Source: Panulirus ornatus | Lineage: Eukaryota; Arthropoda; Malacostraca; Decapoda; Palinuridae | Assembly (NCBI RefSeq): GCF_036320965.1 | Contig: NC_092238.1 | Span: 17,494,194 to 17,558,193, forward strand | DNA length: 64,000 nt | Reading direction: 5' to 3' | In this document: in pieces, positions 1 through 15,080 of the stretch | How positions within the stretch are numbered: position 1 is the first letter of the stretch | How the letters are laid out: every line of letters begins with the position of its first letter | The notes under the pieces: model-generated | Told to the model about the DNA's origin: nothing | What the model saw: only the letters and a program-made list of their open reading frames with translations | Databases searched by the model: none | Translations under genes and position numbers: made by a program

Positions 1-1089
1 AAGTTGTTAGAAGCAGTGAAAAGTTTTTATCGAGGATGTAAGGCATGTGATGTTCTCAGTGCAAGTAGGTTGCGGCAGGGGTGTGTGATGTCTCCATGGT
101 TGTTTAATTTGTTTATGGATGGGGTTGTTAGGGAGGTGAATGCAAGAGTTTTGGAAAGAGGGGCAAGTATGAAGTCTGTTGGGGATGAGAGAGCTTGGGA
201 AGTGAGTCAGTTGTTGTTCGCTGATGATACAGCGCTGGTGGCTGATTCATGTGAGAAACTGCAGAAGCTGGTGACTGAGTTTGGTAAAGTGTGTGAAAGA
301 AGAAAGTTAAGAGTAAATGTGAATAAGAGCAAGGTTATTAGGTACAGTAGGGTTGAGGGTCAAGTCAATTGGAGGTGAGTTTGAATGGAGAAAAACTGGA
401 GGAAGTGAAGTGTTTTAGATATCTGGGAGTGGATCTGGCAGCGGATGGAACCATGGAAGCGGAAGTGGATCATAGGGTGGGGGAGGGGGCGAAAATCCTG
501 GGAGCCTTGAAGAATGTGTGGAAGTCGAGAACATTATCTCGGAAAGCAAAAATGGGTATGTTTGAAGGAATAGTGGTTCCAACAATGTTGTATGGTTGCG
601 AGGCGTGGGCTATGGATAGAGTTGTGCGCAGGAGGGTGGATGTGCTGGAAATGAGATGTTTGAGGACAATGTGTGGTGTGAGGTGGTTTGATCGAGTAAG
701 TAACGTAAGGGTAAGAGAGATGTGTGGAAATAAAAAGAGCGTGGTTGAGAGAGCAGAAGAGGGTGTTTTGAAATGGTTTGGGCACATGGAGAGAATGAGT
801 GAGGAAAGATTGACCAAGAGGATATATGTGTCGGAGGTGGAGGGAACGAGGAGAAGTGGGAGACCAAATTGGAGGTGGAAAGATGGAGTGAAAAAGATTT
901 TGTGTGATCGGGGCCTGAACATGCAGGAGGGTGAAAGGAGGGCAAGGAATAGAGTGAATTGGAGCGATGTGGTATACCGGGTTGACGTGCTGTCAGTGGA
1001 TTGAATCAAGGCATGTGAAGCGTCTACGGTAAACCATGGAAAGCTGTGTAGGTATGTATATTTGCGTGTGTGGACGTATGTATATACAT
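1..1089 (+). mobile_element. LINE copy A, RTE-like, 3' part with short 3' UTR
   Basis: This is the 3' portion of a non-LTR retrotransposon that enters the window inside the reverse transcriptase. Coding sequence runs to about 1004. The 3' UTR that follows is the short version: it jumps from the ACCATGGAAAGCTGTGTAGG stretch straight to GTATGTATATTTGCGTGTG, lacking roughly 270 bp present in copies C, D and F. The UTR is cut at 1089 before the usual GGGCCATTTCTTTCGTCTG tail, and the 5' leader of copy B follows directly. The family assignment (RTE/BovB-like) is inferred from the protein motifs, not from a database search. Confidence 0.85.
4..1004 (+). pseudogene. reverse transcriptase, 3' half, frameshifted (LINE A)
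   Basis: The fragment encodes the second half of the LINE reverse transcriptase. It has motif B ([18 protein letters not shown]), the catalytic motif C ([12 protein letters not shown], about positions 214-243), the [13 protein letters not shown] thumb-side block and the C-terminal WFGHMERMSEERLT...GRPNWRWKDGVKKIL region. Compared with copy F it has a net in-frame loss of about 27 bp near 48-80, just before motif B. It also lacks one G near position 370 (TTGGAGG where F has TTGGGAGG), which shifts the frame. The reading frame is therefore 4-369 followed by 369-1004 in another frame. It cannot make a working enzyme: motif A and everything upstream lie outside the window. Confidence 0.85.
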
Positions 1090-1689
1090 GAACTTTCTAA
1101 AATGGGAAACAGAAGAAGGAGTCACGCGGAGAGTGCTCATCCTCCTCGAAGGCTCAGAGTGGGGTGCCTAAATGTGTGTGGATGTAACCAAGATGTGAAA
1201 AAAGGAGAGATAGGTAGTATGTTTGAGGAAAGGAACCTGGATGTTTTGGCTCTGAGTGAAACGAAGCTCAAGGGTAAAGGGGAAGAGTGGTTTGGAAATG
1301 TCTGGGGAGTGAAGTCAGGGGTTAGTGAGAGGACAAGAGCAAGGGAAGGAGTAGCAATACTCCTGAAACAGGAGTTGTGGGCGTATGTGATAGAATGTAA
1401 GAAAGTAAATTCTCGATTAATATGGGTAAAATTGAAAGTTGATGGAGAGAGGTGGGTGATTATTGGTGCATATGCACCTGGGCATGAGAAGAAAGATCAT
1501 GAGAAGCAAGTGTTTTGGGAGCAGCTAAATGAGTGTGTTAGCGGTTTTGATGCACGAGACCGGGTTATAGTGATGGGTGATTTGAATGCAAAGGTGAGTA
1601 ATGTGGCAGTTGAGGGAATAATTGGTATGCATGGGGTGTTCAGTGTTGTAAATGGAAATGGTGAAGAGCTTGTAGATTTATGTGCTGAA
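1090..1689 (+). pseudogene. LINE copy B: endonuclease domain fragment
   Basis: This is the start of a second copy of the same LINE family, joined head-to-tail to copy A. It starts inside the 5' leader (AACTTTCTAAAATGGG) and runs into the apurinic-like (EEP) endonuclease domain, which nicks target DNA for target-primed reverse transcription. Visible motifs are LNVCGCNQ, SETKLKGKG (metal-binding Glu), IIGAYAPGHE and VMGDLNAKV near 1573-1596. The frame stays open across the fragment. It is cut at LVDLCAE (1689) where a (TA)n tract begins, so the C-terminal third of the domain, including the SDH motif, is missing. Confidence 0.85.
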
Positions 1690-1740
1690 TATATACATAT
1701 ATATATATAAATATATATACATATATATAAATATGTATTT
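1690..1740. repeat. (TA)n microsatellite between LINE B and LINE C
   Basis: An interrupted TA/ATAC tract separates the broken 3' end of LINE B (plus strand) from the 3' end of LINE C (minus strand). Confidence 0.9.
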
Positions 1741-3545
<1,805 letters not shown>

Positions 3546-4248
3546 ACACCTAATAGTAAACTCAATTCAGTCTGGTTGGCTTTTCTTGTATGATGACTGA
3601 GAAGAGAAAAGTTCCATACGTTTGGCCGCCGCCTGGGGCCACACGTGAGGCCAGTAGACTACAACCAGCACATGGCTAGAGTTGGTCATATTTAGGCCGC
3701 AGCTCCCCTGTTGTAGAGCAATGCTGGCTTACGGCTAGACCAGTACACCGCCTCCGGTTTACAGCTTCAAAATGCCACGAGCTTAATGCGTTCTTCCTAT
3801 ACCACGAATTTAATGAGTTCTTCCTGTCTAAAGGTGAATGTAGGATGTTAACTCAGTTATGTTTGTTTTGGTTTAGTGCATCGCACGAGTGGAGCCACTG
3901 GCCTATCAGCAGGTAGTCTTGCTTGTTTTGGCTTTGTGTTAGAATTCAATTCAAGATTTTTCCTTGCGTCATAAAAGATCAGGTTTTTTTTTCTCTCATT
4001 TATTTGGAGTTTATTATCTGAAAACATCTGTAAAACTGGCTGAGGCTACGGCCAGAGCAACCAGAACAAGCCACCCCAGCTGCCACATCTCTCATGGCTC
4101 CAGTAAAACATAAAGCTTAACAAAACCTCGTTATCACCTGGAACGTTCAGGTAAATGATCGAAAAAACATTACCACTCGGACGTAAATAGATCAGTTATG
4201 GCCGTTAATCCATATGATGGAACATTTATTTATCCACTTTCGTACACC
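3546..4248. other. single-copy stretch, no gene seen
   Basis: This 700-bp stretch has mixed composition with no repeat unit, no convincing open frame and no RNA gene that I recognise. It separates the LINE cluster from the 17-bp minisatellite and lies outside the inverted repeat. Confidence 0.6.
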
Positions 4249-7200
4249 ACAGTTCTAGTGGTGCACGACTTAAAGTGGTGCAGGATTTCCATTGGTGCAG
4301 GAGTTCTAGTGTTGCAGGAGTTTCAGTGGTGCAGGAGTTCTACTGGCGCAGGAGTTCTAATGGTGCAGGAATTTTAGTGTTGGAGGAGTTCCAGTGTTGC
4401 AAGACTTCTAATGGTGCAGGATTTCTATCTGTGGAGGACTTCTAATGAGGCAGGAGTTCCAGTGGTGCATAAGCTCTACTGATGCAGGAGCTCCAATGGT
4501 GCAGGAGTTCTGGTGGTGCAGGAGTTTCAGTGGTGCATGTAGTTCAGTGGTGCTGTAGTTCCAGTGGTGCATGAATTCTAGTGGTGGTGTAATTCCAGTG
4601 GTACAGGACTTCTAGTGGCGCAGGATTTCTGGTGGTGCAGGACTTCTAATGGGGCAGAAGTTCCGGTGGTGCATGAGTTCTAGTGATGCAGGAGCTCCAA
4701 TGGTGCAGGAGTTCTGGTGGTGTAGGAGTTGCGGTGGTGCAGGAGTTCTATTGGTGCAGGAGTTCCAGTGGTGCATGAGTTTTAGTGGTGGAGTAGTGCC
4801 AGTGGTGTAGAACCTCTAGTGGTGCAGGATTTCTAGTGGTGCAGGACTTCTAATGGGGGAGTTCTGGTGGCGCATGGGTTCTAGTGGTGTAGGAGCTCCA
4901 GTGGCACAGGAATTCTGGTGTTGTAGTTGTTACAGTGGAGCAGGAATTCTAGTGGTGCAGGAGTTCTAGTAGTGCAGGAGTTCTAGTGATGTACGAGTTC
5001 TAGTGGTGAGGGAGTTCTAGTGGTGCAGAGGTTCCAATACTATAGGAGTTCTAGTGTTGAAGTAGTTCTAATAGTGAAGAGTCCTAGTAGTATAGGAGTT
5101 CCAGTAGTGCAATATTTCCAATGATCACAAGAGTTCTAGTGGCACAGGAATTCTGGTGGAATAGGAGTTCTAGTGGTGCATGAGTTCCAGTGGTCACAGG
5201 AGTTCTTGTGGTGCAGGAGGTCCAGTGGTGCAGGAGGTCCAGTGGTGCAGAAGTTCCAGCGGCCCAGAAGTTCTAGTCGTGCAGGAGTTCTATTGTTGCA
5301 GAAGTACCAGGGGTGCAGGAGGTCTATTTTTGCAGGAGTTCTTGTGATGCAGGAGATCCAGTGGTCACAGGAATTTTAGTGGTGCTGGAATTCCAGTGAT
5401 GTAGGAGTTCTAGTAGTGCAGGAGTTCTAGTAGTGAAGGAGTTCTAGTAAGTACTGGAGCTCTTGTGGTGCAGGAGGTCAAGCGTGCAGAAGTTCTTGTG
5501 GTGCAGGACTTCTAGTGGTGCAGGAGTACCAGTGGGGCGGATGTTCAAGTGTACAAGAGTTTTAGTGGTACAGGACTTCTAGTGGTGCATGAGTTCTAGT
5601 GGTGCAGGAGTACCAGTGGTGCGGGAGTTCTTTTTGTGCAGGAGTTCTATTGGTGCAAGAGGTCCAGTGGTCACAGGAGTTCTAGTGGTAAAGGAATTCT
5701 AGCGGTGCAGGAGTTTTAGTGGTGCAGAAGTTCTAGTTGTGTAGGACTATCTGTGGTGTAGGAGTTCTAGTTGGTCTTGAATTCTAGTGGTGCAGGATTT
5801 TTAATGGGGCAGGAGTTCCAGTGGTTAGGAGTGCTAGTGGTGCAGGCGCTCCAATAGTGCAGGTGTTCTAGTGGTGTAGGAGTTATAGTGATGCAGGAGT
5901 TCTAGTGGTGCAGGAATCCCACTGGTGCAGAATTTCTAGTGGTGCATAAGTTCCAGTAGTCAAGGGGTTTTAGTTGTGCATAAGTTCTAGTTGTTCTGGA
6001 GTTCCAGTGGTCACAGAAGTTCCGTTGGTGAAAGAGTTCTAGAGATACAGAGTTCCAGTGGCGCAGGAGTTCTTTAAGTGCAGGAGTTCTAGTGGAAGAT
6101 GAAGTCTAGTGGTGTAGTAGTTCTTTTGGTGGTAAATTCCAGTGGTTGCAGGAGTTCTTGTGGCATAGGAGTGTCGGTGCAGGAGTTCCTGTGGTGCATA
6201 AGTTCTAGTGGTGCAGGAGTTCTAGTGGTGTAGGAGTTCTAGTGGTACAGGAGTTTCAGTGGTGCAGAGGTTCTAGTAGTGCATGCGTTCCAGTGGTCAC
6301 AAGAGTTCTAGTGGTGCAGAAGTTCTAGTGATGCAGGGCGTCTAGAGGTGCAGAAGTTCCAGTGGTCCAGGAGTTCTAGTGGTGTAGGAGTTCTAATGGC
6401 GCAGGAGATCCAGTGGCAGAGTAATTCTAGAGGTGTGGGAGTTCCTATGGTTACAGGAGTTCTACTGGCGCAGGAGTTCTAGTGGTGCGAGAGTTCTACT
6501 GGTGCAGAAGTTCCAATGGTGAAGGAGTTTTATTAGTAAAGTAGTTCCAGTAAGGCAAGAATTCTAGTGTTGCAGGAGTCCAGTGATCACAGTTCTAGTG
6601 ATGCAGAAATTCCAGTAGTGTTGAACTAGTGGTACAGAAGTTGTAGTGATGCAGGAGTTCTAGTGGAGTAGGAGTTCTCGTGGTGCAGGCGTTGTAGTAG
6701 CACAGGAGTTCTAGTGGCGCAGGAGTGCAAGAGTTCTAGATGTGCAGGAGTTCACGTGATGGAGGATATCCAGTGGTCACGGACGATCTAGCGGTGCAGG
6801 AGTTCCACTAGTGCAGGAGTTCCAATGGTGCATTAGTTCTATTGGTGCAGGAGATCTAGTACAACAGGAGTTCCAGTGGAGGAGTTCTAGTGTGCAGGAG
6901 TTCCGGTAACCACAGAAGCTCTAGTGGTGCAGGATTTCCAGTAATCACAGGAGATCCAGTGGTAGAGGAGTTATAGTGGTGCAGGAGTTGTAGTGGTGAA
7001 GTTTCAGTGGTACAGGAATTCTAGTGGTGAAGGAGTTCTAGTGGTGCAGGAGTACCAGTAGTGAAGTTCTATTTGTGCAGGTCTTATAGTGTAGGAAGCA
7101 CAGTGGTCATGGGAGTTCTAGAGGTGTAGGAGTTCTAGTGGTGCAGGACTAACAGTGATGCTGGAGTTTTAATGGTACAAGAGTTCCATTGGTGCAGGAG

Positions 7201-8483
7201 TTCTAGTGGTGCAGCAGCTCCAGTGGTGCAGCAGTTCTAGTGGCGCAGGAGTTCTTATGGTTCAGGAGTTCTTATGGTTCAGGAGTTCTAGTGGTGCGGG
7301 AGTTCTATTGGTACAGGGGATTCATTTGTAGAGGAGTTCCAGTGATGCAGGAGTTCTAGTGGAGCAAGAGTCCTAGTGATGCAGAATTTCTAGTAGTGCA
7401 TAAGTTCTAGTGGTGCAGGAGTATCAGTGGTGCAGGAGTTCTAGTTGTCCAGGAGTTCTAGTTGTCCAGGAGCTCTAGTGTTGCAAGAGGCCCAGTTGTC
7501 ACAGGAGTTCTATTGGTACAGGTGCTCTAGTGGTGCAGAAGTTCTAATGGTGTAGGACTACTAGTAATGCAAGAGTTCTAGTTGGTCTTGATCTTTAGTA
7601 AGACAGGAGTTCCAGTGTTGCAGGAGTTCTAGTGGTGCAGGAGTCCAGTGGTAGAAGAATGCTTGTTGCGCAGGATTTCCAGTGTTGCAGGTGTCCTAGT
7701 GGCGCAGGAGTTCTAGTGGTGCAAGAGATCCAGTGGTAGAGTTCTTGTGGCTCAGTTCTAGTGGTACAGGAGTTCTAGTGGTGCAGGAATCTCACTGGTG
7801 CAGGATTTCCAGTGTACACAAGTTCCAGTGGTCACATGAGGTTTAGTGTTGCAGAAGTTCTAGTTGTGCAGGAGTTCTAGTTATGCAGAGTTCCAATAGC
7901 GCAAGAGTTCCTGTGGTGCAGGAGTTCTAGTTGTGCAAATAATTTCAGTGGTGTAGGCGTTTTAGGGGCGCAGGAGTGTTAGCGGTGTAGGAATTCCAGT
8001 GGTACAGGAGTTCCAGTCGTGCAGAAGTTCTCGTGGTGCATGAGCTCCAGTGGTCACAAGAGTTCTAGTGGTGCAGGAGTTCTAGTGGTGTAGGAATTCC
8101 ACCATCACAATCACCATCACCTTCCAGTGTTGCAGGTGTTCTATTGGTGCAGGAGTTCTAGTGGTGCAAGAGATCCAGTGGTAGAGGAGTTCTAGTGGTG
8201 CAGGAATCCCACTGGTGCAGAATTTCTAGTGGTACTAAAGTTCCAGTGGTCACAGGAGTTTTAGTGTTGCAGAAGTTCTAGCAGTGCAGGAGTTCTAGTG
8301 GTGCAGAAGTTTCAGAGGTGCAGGCGTTTTTATGGTGCAGGAGTGTTAGTGGTGAAGGAGTTCCAGTCGTGCAGGAGTCCCAGTTGTGCAGAAGTTCTCG
8401 TGGTGCATATGCTCCATTAATCACAAGGGTTCTAGTGGTGCAGGAGTTCCAGTGGTGCAGGAGTTCTAGTGGTGTAAGAATTC
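4249..8483. repeat. 17-bp minisatellite (GTGGTGCAGGAGTTCTA)n
   Basis: The unit GTGGTGCAGGAGTTCTA repeats with many substitutions. A frequent variant carries GTGGTCACAGGAGTTC, one or two bases longer. The total is about 4.2 kb, or roughly 250 units. Short open frames (for example 5173-5379) are repeat translations, not genes. A small patch of CACAATCACCATCACCTT at about 8105-8125 is a copy of the array's right boundary. This array has no counterpart outside the right arm. Confidence 0.92.
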
Positions 8484-11400
8484 CACCTCCACAATCACCA
8501 TCACCTTACCTTACTATCGTGCCACCACCCTGTTATGCTATCGTGCCACCGCCACTAACCTGTCCTGCCACTACCACCACCATTATCACCTTGTTCTGCT
8601 ACCATACCACCACCACTAACCTGTCCTGCAACCCTGCTACGACAGATATCCCTGCCACCGCCACTAACCTATCCTGCCACTACCACCACCACAACCACCC
8701 TGCTCTGCTACCTTGCCACCACCATTAACCTGTCCTGCCACTACCACTACCACCATTGCGATGTCCTGCTAAAATGCCACCAACACTACCACCATCACCC
8801 TGTCCTGCTACCGTGCCACCATCACTAACCTGTCCTGCAACTCTGCTACCACCGCTACCGGTTCTGCCACTTTGTTGCTATCACCACCTTCTCCTTGCGT
8901 CCCTGTACCACCCTCTGATGCCACTCTTCCACCACCACTACCCTATGCAGCCCCCTTACTATCACCACTACCAACACTCTCTGCTTTCACCACCATAACC
9001 ATCAACCTCTTCTGCCACCGTGCCACCACCACTACCGTCTCTTGCCAAACACCCTGTGTTGCCACCCTACCATCGCCACCACCCTGTGCTACCATATTAC
9101 CACCAACATTATCCTCTGCTGCCATCATGCCACAACCACCCTCTGCTCCCACCACCAACCTCTATTGCCAACCTTCCATCACCATCACCTTCTACCACCT
9201 TGCCACTGGCACCGCCCTGTGTTACCGCTTTCCCACAACACCAATATCACCCATCACTGCCACCATGGCTCTCCCACCTTCTGTTGCCACCCTGAAAACG
9301 TCACTACCATATAAGCCACCATATTCCATTCTCACCCTATGTTATCAGCTGCCAATTTACCACCAACACCACTCTTTCTTGCCACCCTGACACTCCTACC
9401 ACACCTGCCTGTCATCCTGTATGTCACCATCACAACCTTCTGCTGCTACCTCGCCACCGTAACCACCCACTGCTGCCAACCTGCCACCATTCCAACCTAT
9501 GCTACTACCCTGACACCACCACCATCAACATCTGTTGTCATTCTCTCATCATCATCACCACTTTCTACTGCCACCATGTCACCACCACCTTAAGCTGCTT
9601 CCCTGTTACCACCACTACCACCCTCAGCTGCCAACCTTCTACAACCAACACCTTCTTCTGCCACAGTGCCACTACTGTCATCCCCTCCTTACATCCTGCT
9701 TACACCATCACCCCCTGCTGCCACCCTATCACCATCACCACTACCTTCTGTTGTCACCCGGCCACAAACACTACCTTATTCTGCTATCATGCCATGAAAA
9801 CCACCCTCTTCAGCCATCCTACCACCAACACCACCCTCTGCTGCCACCCTGCCACCATCACCACTACCTGCTGTTGTCACCCTGCTAAAAAAACACTACC
9901 ACATTCTGCTGTCATGTCATGAAAACTATCCTCTTCTGCCATCCTACCACCAGCATTACCCTCTGCTGCCACCCTGCCACCATCATCACCAACCTGTTCT
10001 ACCATCCAAGCACCACCACCACTAACCACCTTTTCACCAATAACGTTCTCTGCCGCCGCCAGGCCACCACTACCTACCTCTGTTCCCACCCTTCCACCAC
10101 CACTACCACCATCACCACCATCCTGCCACCTTTCTACCCCAACTACCTGTGGCGCCGCCTTGCCACCGAACACACTGCTACCACACAGGCATCACCACCT
10201 TCCGCCGACACCCTCCTACCATCACCACCCAATGCCACCATCCTGCCATCACCACTACCCTTATCGCCACACCACCACCACAACCACCACCACCACCCTC
10301 TGCTGCCTCTATTCCTCATCTACCCTTTCCTGCCACCCTGGCCACACCAACAACCTTTCTTACCGCCCTGCCATCACCACCATCCTCTGCAGTCACCCTG
10401 CCAATACCAACACCCTATACTGCCGCCCTGCCGCCACTACTACCTCCATCACCCTGTCTTGCTATCTTGCTACTACCACTACCTGCCCTGACACCCTGCC
10501 ACCATCAGCACCCTCTGCCGCCAACCATTACCATCATACTCTGTTGCCACGCTGACACCAGCGTCATCACCATATTTTGTCATTTTGCCACTGCCTCCTC
10601 CCGGTGGTGCCATCCTTCCACAATTATGACCACCTCTTCTAGTACCACCCTTCCAACACAACCAACATCATCCTCTGCTGGCATACTGCCTCCAATACAC
10701 CAACTTCACTGTCATCATGCAACCACCATCCTCTACTGCTACCATGGTACCCCCACCACCATACGATGCCACCACCAGCATTCTCTGCTGCTACTATGCC
10801 ACCACCACAAAAACCACTTCTACTGCCACCCTGTCACCACCATCACCTTTTGTTGCTACCCTACCACCGCTACCACCACCCTTTACTGCCACCATGCCAC
10901 TACCTCCCCATGTTGTCAACCTTCCATCACCAAAATCTTACGCTGCCTTCCTACCACCATCACCACCCCTTTCCGCCACCATCAGCACCATACGCTGCCA
11001 CCCTACCACCACCACTAACACCTTCTGCTGCCAGTTTGCCACCACCAGTACCACCCTGTGCTGCATCTCTTCCACCACCAGTAATACCCTGTGCTGCAAC
11101 CCTGCCACCAGCACTATCCTCTGCTGCAACCATCACCCTCTCCAGACACCTTGCCACCAACACCATCCTGTCGTCCTACCACTAACACCACTCTGTGCTG
11201 CCACATTGTCACCACCACCACCACCACTATCACCCCCTGTTATCACCTCGCCACCACCACTACCTTGTTATAGTCCCCTATAACCATCTCCAGCCTGCGC
11301 TGCCACCCTGCCACCACAACCACCATCCTAGGCTGCCATCCTGGCACCACCACCGCCCTGTGCTGTCATCTTACCATCACCACCAACCACTGCTATCACC

Positions 11401-14317
11401 CTGTCCCCACTACTTCTAGCCTTTGCTGCCTTCCTGCCACCACTATTACACTATGCTGCCACCATTCCGCCATCAAAACATTATGCTGCCACCCTGCCGC
11501 CATCAAAACATTATGCTGCCACCCTGCCACTACCATGAATCTCTGTTGCCGCCCTACCACCACCACCACCACCATTAGCCTGTGCTACCACCATGCCATC
11601 AGCACTACCATCTACTTCCGTCATGTCATCAGCACCCTGCTACCACCAATACCATCTGCTAATACCTTGCCACCAAATCTATCCTGCCATCCTTCCACGA
11701 ACACCACCTTCTGTTGCACCCTGCCACCACCACCACCACCACCAACACAACACCACAACCACCACCACCCTCTGTTGTCAACCCATCACTAACACCACCT
11801 TGTGCTGCCCCCCTGCCACTAACACCAACCTGTGCTGCCACCTTACCATCACCACCACCATTTACTGTCACCCTGCCACTACCACCTACAGCCTCTACTG
11901 CCTCCCTGCTGCCGTCCTGCTTCCGTCACCTTATTGTGCAGCAATCCTGCCAGCACCATCAGTCTTCGTTGTCAACCTGCCATCACCACCACCATTACCA
12001 TCTGCTGTCACACTGCCCTCAACACTACACTCTGTTTCTTTCCTGTCACCAGTGCCGCTCTCTGCTGCCATCCTGCCACCGCCACTAACCTGTCATGCCC
12101 TGCCCCCTGCCACCACCTCCATTTTCTTTTGCCAACCTGCCAATATAAAACTATTTTCTCTCCCTGACACCACTTCCTCCCGGTGCTGTTATCGTGCACC
12201 CACCACCACCACCACGATGTGCTGCCACCCTTCAATCACCATCAACCTGTGTTGCCATCCTGCCACCACTAACACCACCTTCTGCTGCCATCTTGACATC
12301 ATCAATCCCTGCTACCACCGCCTCTATCGCCATCCTGCCATCACCAACATCACCCTCTTTTGCCACCCTACCACCATCACCCTCTATTGCCACCATTTTG
12401 TGATGCCACCCTGCTATCACCACTACCCTCTGCTCTTTGCTGTTCTGTTACCACCACTACCAAAGTTCCCACTGGCTGCACCATGACACCACCACTGCCA
12501 CGTGGCAGCATCTGCTGCCACACTGCCAACATTACCATTACTCCCAACTGCCACCTTACCACCATCACCACTACCCACTGCTGAGACTCTGCCACCTTCA
12601 CCGCTTCTACCACTCTGTGGTGCTAACTTGCCACCATCATCACCCTCTGGTGCTATCCTGCCACGACCACCCTATTCTACTACCCTGCCACCACCACCAC
12701 TCTCTGTTGACACCCTGCCATCACCATCTTGTTCTCCCACCTTCTGCTACCGTGCCACTATCACCCTATTCTCTTACCCTGCTACCACAACTACTACCAT
12801 CCTCACCACCTTGTGGTGCTATCCTACTACCGTAAACACCAGTCTCTTTTACCACCCTGCCACCACCGCCCTCTGCCGCAGCTCTCATCATGAATCTCTT
12901 CTGCCACCCTGTCACCATAAACACCACCTTCTGCTGCCGCTCTGCCACCACCACTACCACTACCCTGTACTTCCAAGCTGCCAACCTACCACCAACATCA
13001 CCACCATCACAATCTAATGCCACTCTGTCATCATCAACCAATGCTGCCACCTTGCCACCATGAACGTATACTGCCAACCTGCCACCATCACCCTATGTTG
13101 CGACCTTGCCAACTGTACACGTTATGCTACCCTGCTACAGCTGCTGCCACCACAATCCTCTGTTACCATCCTACTACTATCACCACAACCATCACCTTCT
13201 TGTAGAGCCACCACGTTAACACCACCACCACCATCCTCCTCTTCTGCCAGTGTCACCACCAACACCACCCTCTAATGTTATCTGCCACAACCAACACCAC
13301 CACCGTCTGTTACTACTGCCCCATCATCATCACAACTACCCTCTTCTTTTCCCCTGCCACTACCACTATCACCATCTGTTATAACCAGTACCTTCTATTG
13401 CCATCCCCAGCCCCACCGCCACCACTCTCTGTTGCCACCCTGCTCCCAAAGTCCTCTGATGCCACACTGATACCATCACCCTTTGCTGCCACCCTGCCAA
13501 CCACCCTATGCTACCTCACAGTAACACCATCTTTAGCACTACCATTCTACCACCATCAACTCCATACCACCCTATAGTGCCATCTTGCCACCAATAACAC
13601 TTCCATCACCTTGTGGCGCTACCATGTCATCACCATCACCCGCTTCTGCCACTGTGCCACCACCAGCACCACCTCTGTCCTCTGCTCTACTACCACCATC
13701 ACCACCGCCCTCTTCCGCCACTTTGCCAATGCCACCACCACTACCATTCTGTGGTGCCACCTTGCCACTACCAAAACCCATTGTTGCCAACCTGTCACCG
13801 CCACCACCACCACCACCACCACCACCATTCTGTACTTTCTATTGCCACACCCCCCACCGCCACCACCCTCTGTTGCCACCCTGATACCACCATACTCTGA
13901 TGCCACACTGACAACATCACCCTCTTCTTCCACTCTGCCACTACCACCACCACACCATCACCATTCTGTGGTGCCACCATACCACTACCACCACTCTCTG
14001 TCGTCATCTTACCACCAGCAGCACCACCACCTCTTATCTGTGGTACCACCCTGCCAATACCTGCACCACTATCCTCTACTTCCACCGCGCTACAACCACC
14101 ACCACCCCTACCCTATGGTACTATCTTGCCACTACTACCACCACTGCCACCCTGCCACCACCCCAGCAACTTCTGCTTGCACACTACCACCATCACCATT
14201 GCCATCACCTTCTGCTGCCACCGTGCCATTATCACCATCACTCTCTACTGCCATCCTGCCACCACATTCAACCTTTGCTGCCAAAATGCCACCACTACCA
14301 CCCTGTGTTGAAACCCC
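8484..14317. repeat. C-rich 30-33-bp satellite (CCACC/CTGCTGCC type)
   Basis: This is a degenerate tandem array about 5.8 kb long. Typical units contain CTCTGCTGCCACCCTGCC followed by ACCA(T/C)CACCA triplets, with a period of about 30 or 33 bp. All changes tend to keep trinucleotide steps, so translations read like CCHPATTT, LPPCHHHH or AATLPPPP in the three forward frames. The plus strand is strongly C-rich and nearly free of G runs. The long open frames here are consequences of that composition. The matching G-rich array is at 46850-52690. Confidence 0.92.
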
Positions 14318-14707
14318 GTTATAAGCTACAATGCTGACTGATGTGACAATAACAGTGTTCTAATGAGTGATGCGGTAGTTAGACAATAACAATGTTCTAA
14401 TGAGTGATGCGGTAGTTAGACAATAGCATTATTATGATCATGACGTGAGGAACACATACAGCTGACACCTCCTGAATGTGCTTGCTGGGGCATCGGTTGG
14501 CAGCTGGTGTGGTCACTTACGTTAACACGGCCAACACGCACGAGTTGAGGAAATGATTCCATGATCAGTTGTAAACTTTCATGATAATGAGAAGAGAAAT
14601 CATGCTGCCTCCAGCCTCGCCCTCACCACCACACATCTTAAATCAGATTCAGAGGTAAATATGATCCACATTTCCTATGTTATTAAATCTTTCCACTCAG
14701 TAGTCAC
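14318..14707. other. single-copy flank with a 37-bp duplication
   Basis: Non-satellite DNA shared with the right arm (46445-46849). At 14346-14419 a 37-bp unit containing GTTCTAATGAGTGATGCGG is duplicated in tandem, followed by a few bases of a third copy. The right arm shows the same duplication at about 46730-46800. No open frame or RNA gene is evident. Confidence 0.7.
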
Positions 14708-14935
14708 ATTACAGACACCATGCACATGATGTGAACATGAGGCTCATTACAGACACCATGCACATGATGTGAACATGAGGCTCATTACAGACACCATGCA
14801 CATGATGTGAACATGAGGCTCATTACAGACACCATGCACATGATGTGAACATGAGGCTCATTACAGACACCATGCACATGATGTGAACATGAGGCTCATT
14901 ACAGACACCATGCACATGATGTGAACATGAGGCTC
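14708..14935. repeat. 38-bp tandem repeat, 6 copies (left arm)
   Basis: Six essentially identical units contain ATTACAGACACCATGCACAT and end GAACATGAGGCTC. The right-arm counterpart at 46255-46444 has five units. Confidence 0.95.
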
Positions 14936-15080
14936 ATTACCTAATGGAGATTGAACATAAGATATTGTAAAATACATTCACTATCTAACAGGAATTATAC
15001 AGAGGCACATTAATAATAAAGTGAAAGATGTATGAAATCCATACATGGTGGTGCCTATAGATGATTACATCACGAGAACC
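14936..15080. other. short single-copy spacer
   Basis: A spacer of about 145 bp between the 38-bp and 30-bp arrays, conserved in the right arm (46110-46254). No coding potential is visible. Confidence 0.6.

Noticed and set aside
470..1009. Minus-strand open frame opposite LINE A (and similar antisense frames at the other LINE copies)
   Set aside because: It is an antisense shadow of the conserved reverse transcriptase codons. It recurs at every copy and lacks domain motifs.
8756..14324. Pro/Thr/His-rich open frames in the C-rich array, which could suggest a mucin-like or proline-rich protein
   Set aside because: All three forward frames are similarly open because the array is built from CCA, CCT and CTG triplets. 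Frames end at random, and the mirror array in the other arm breaks at different places.
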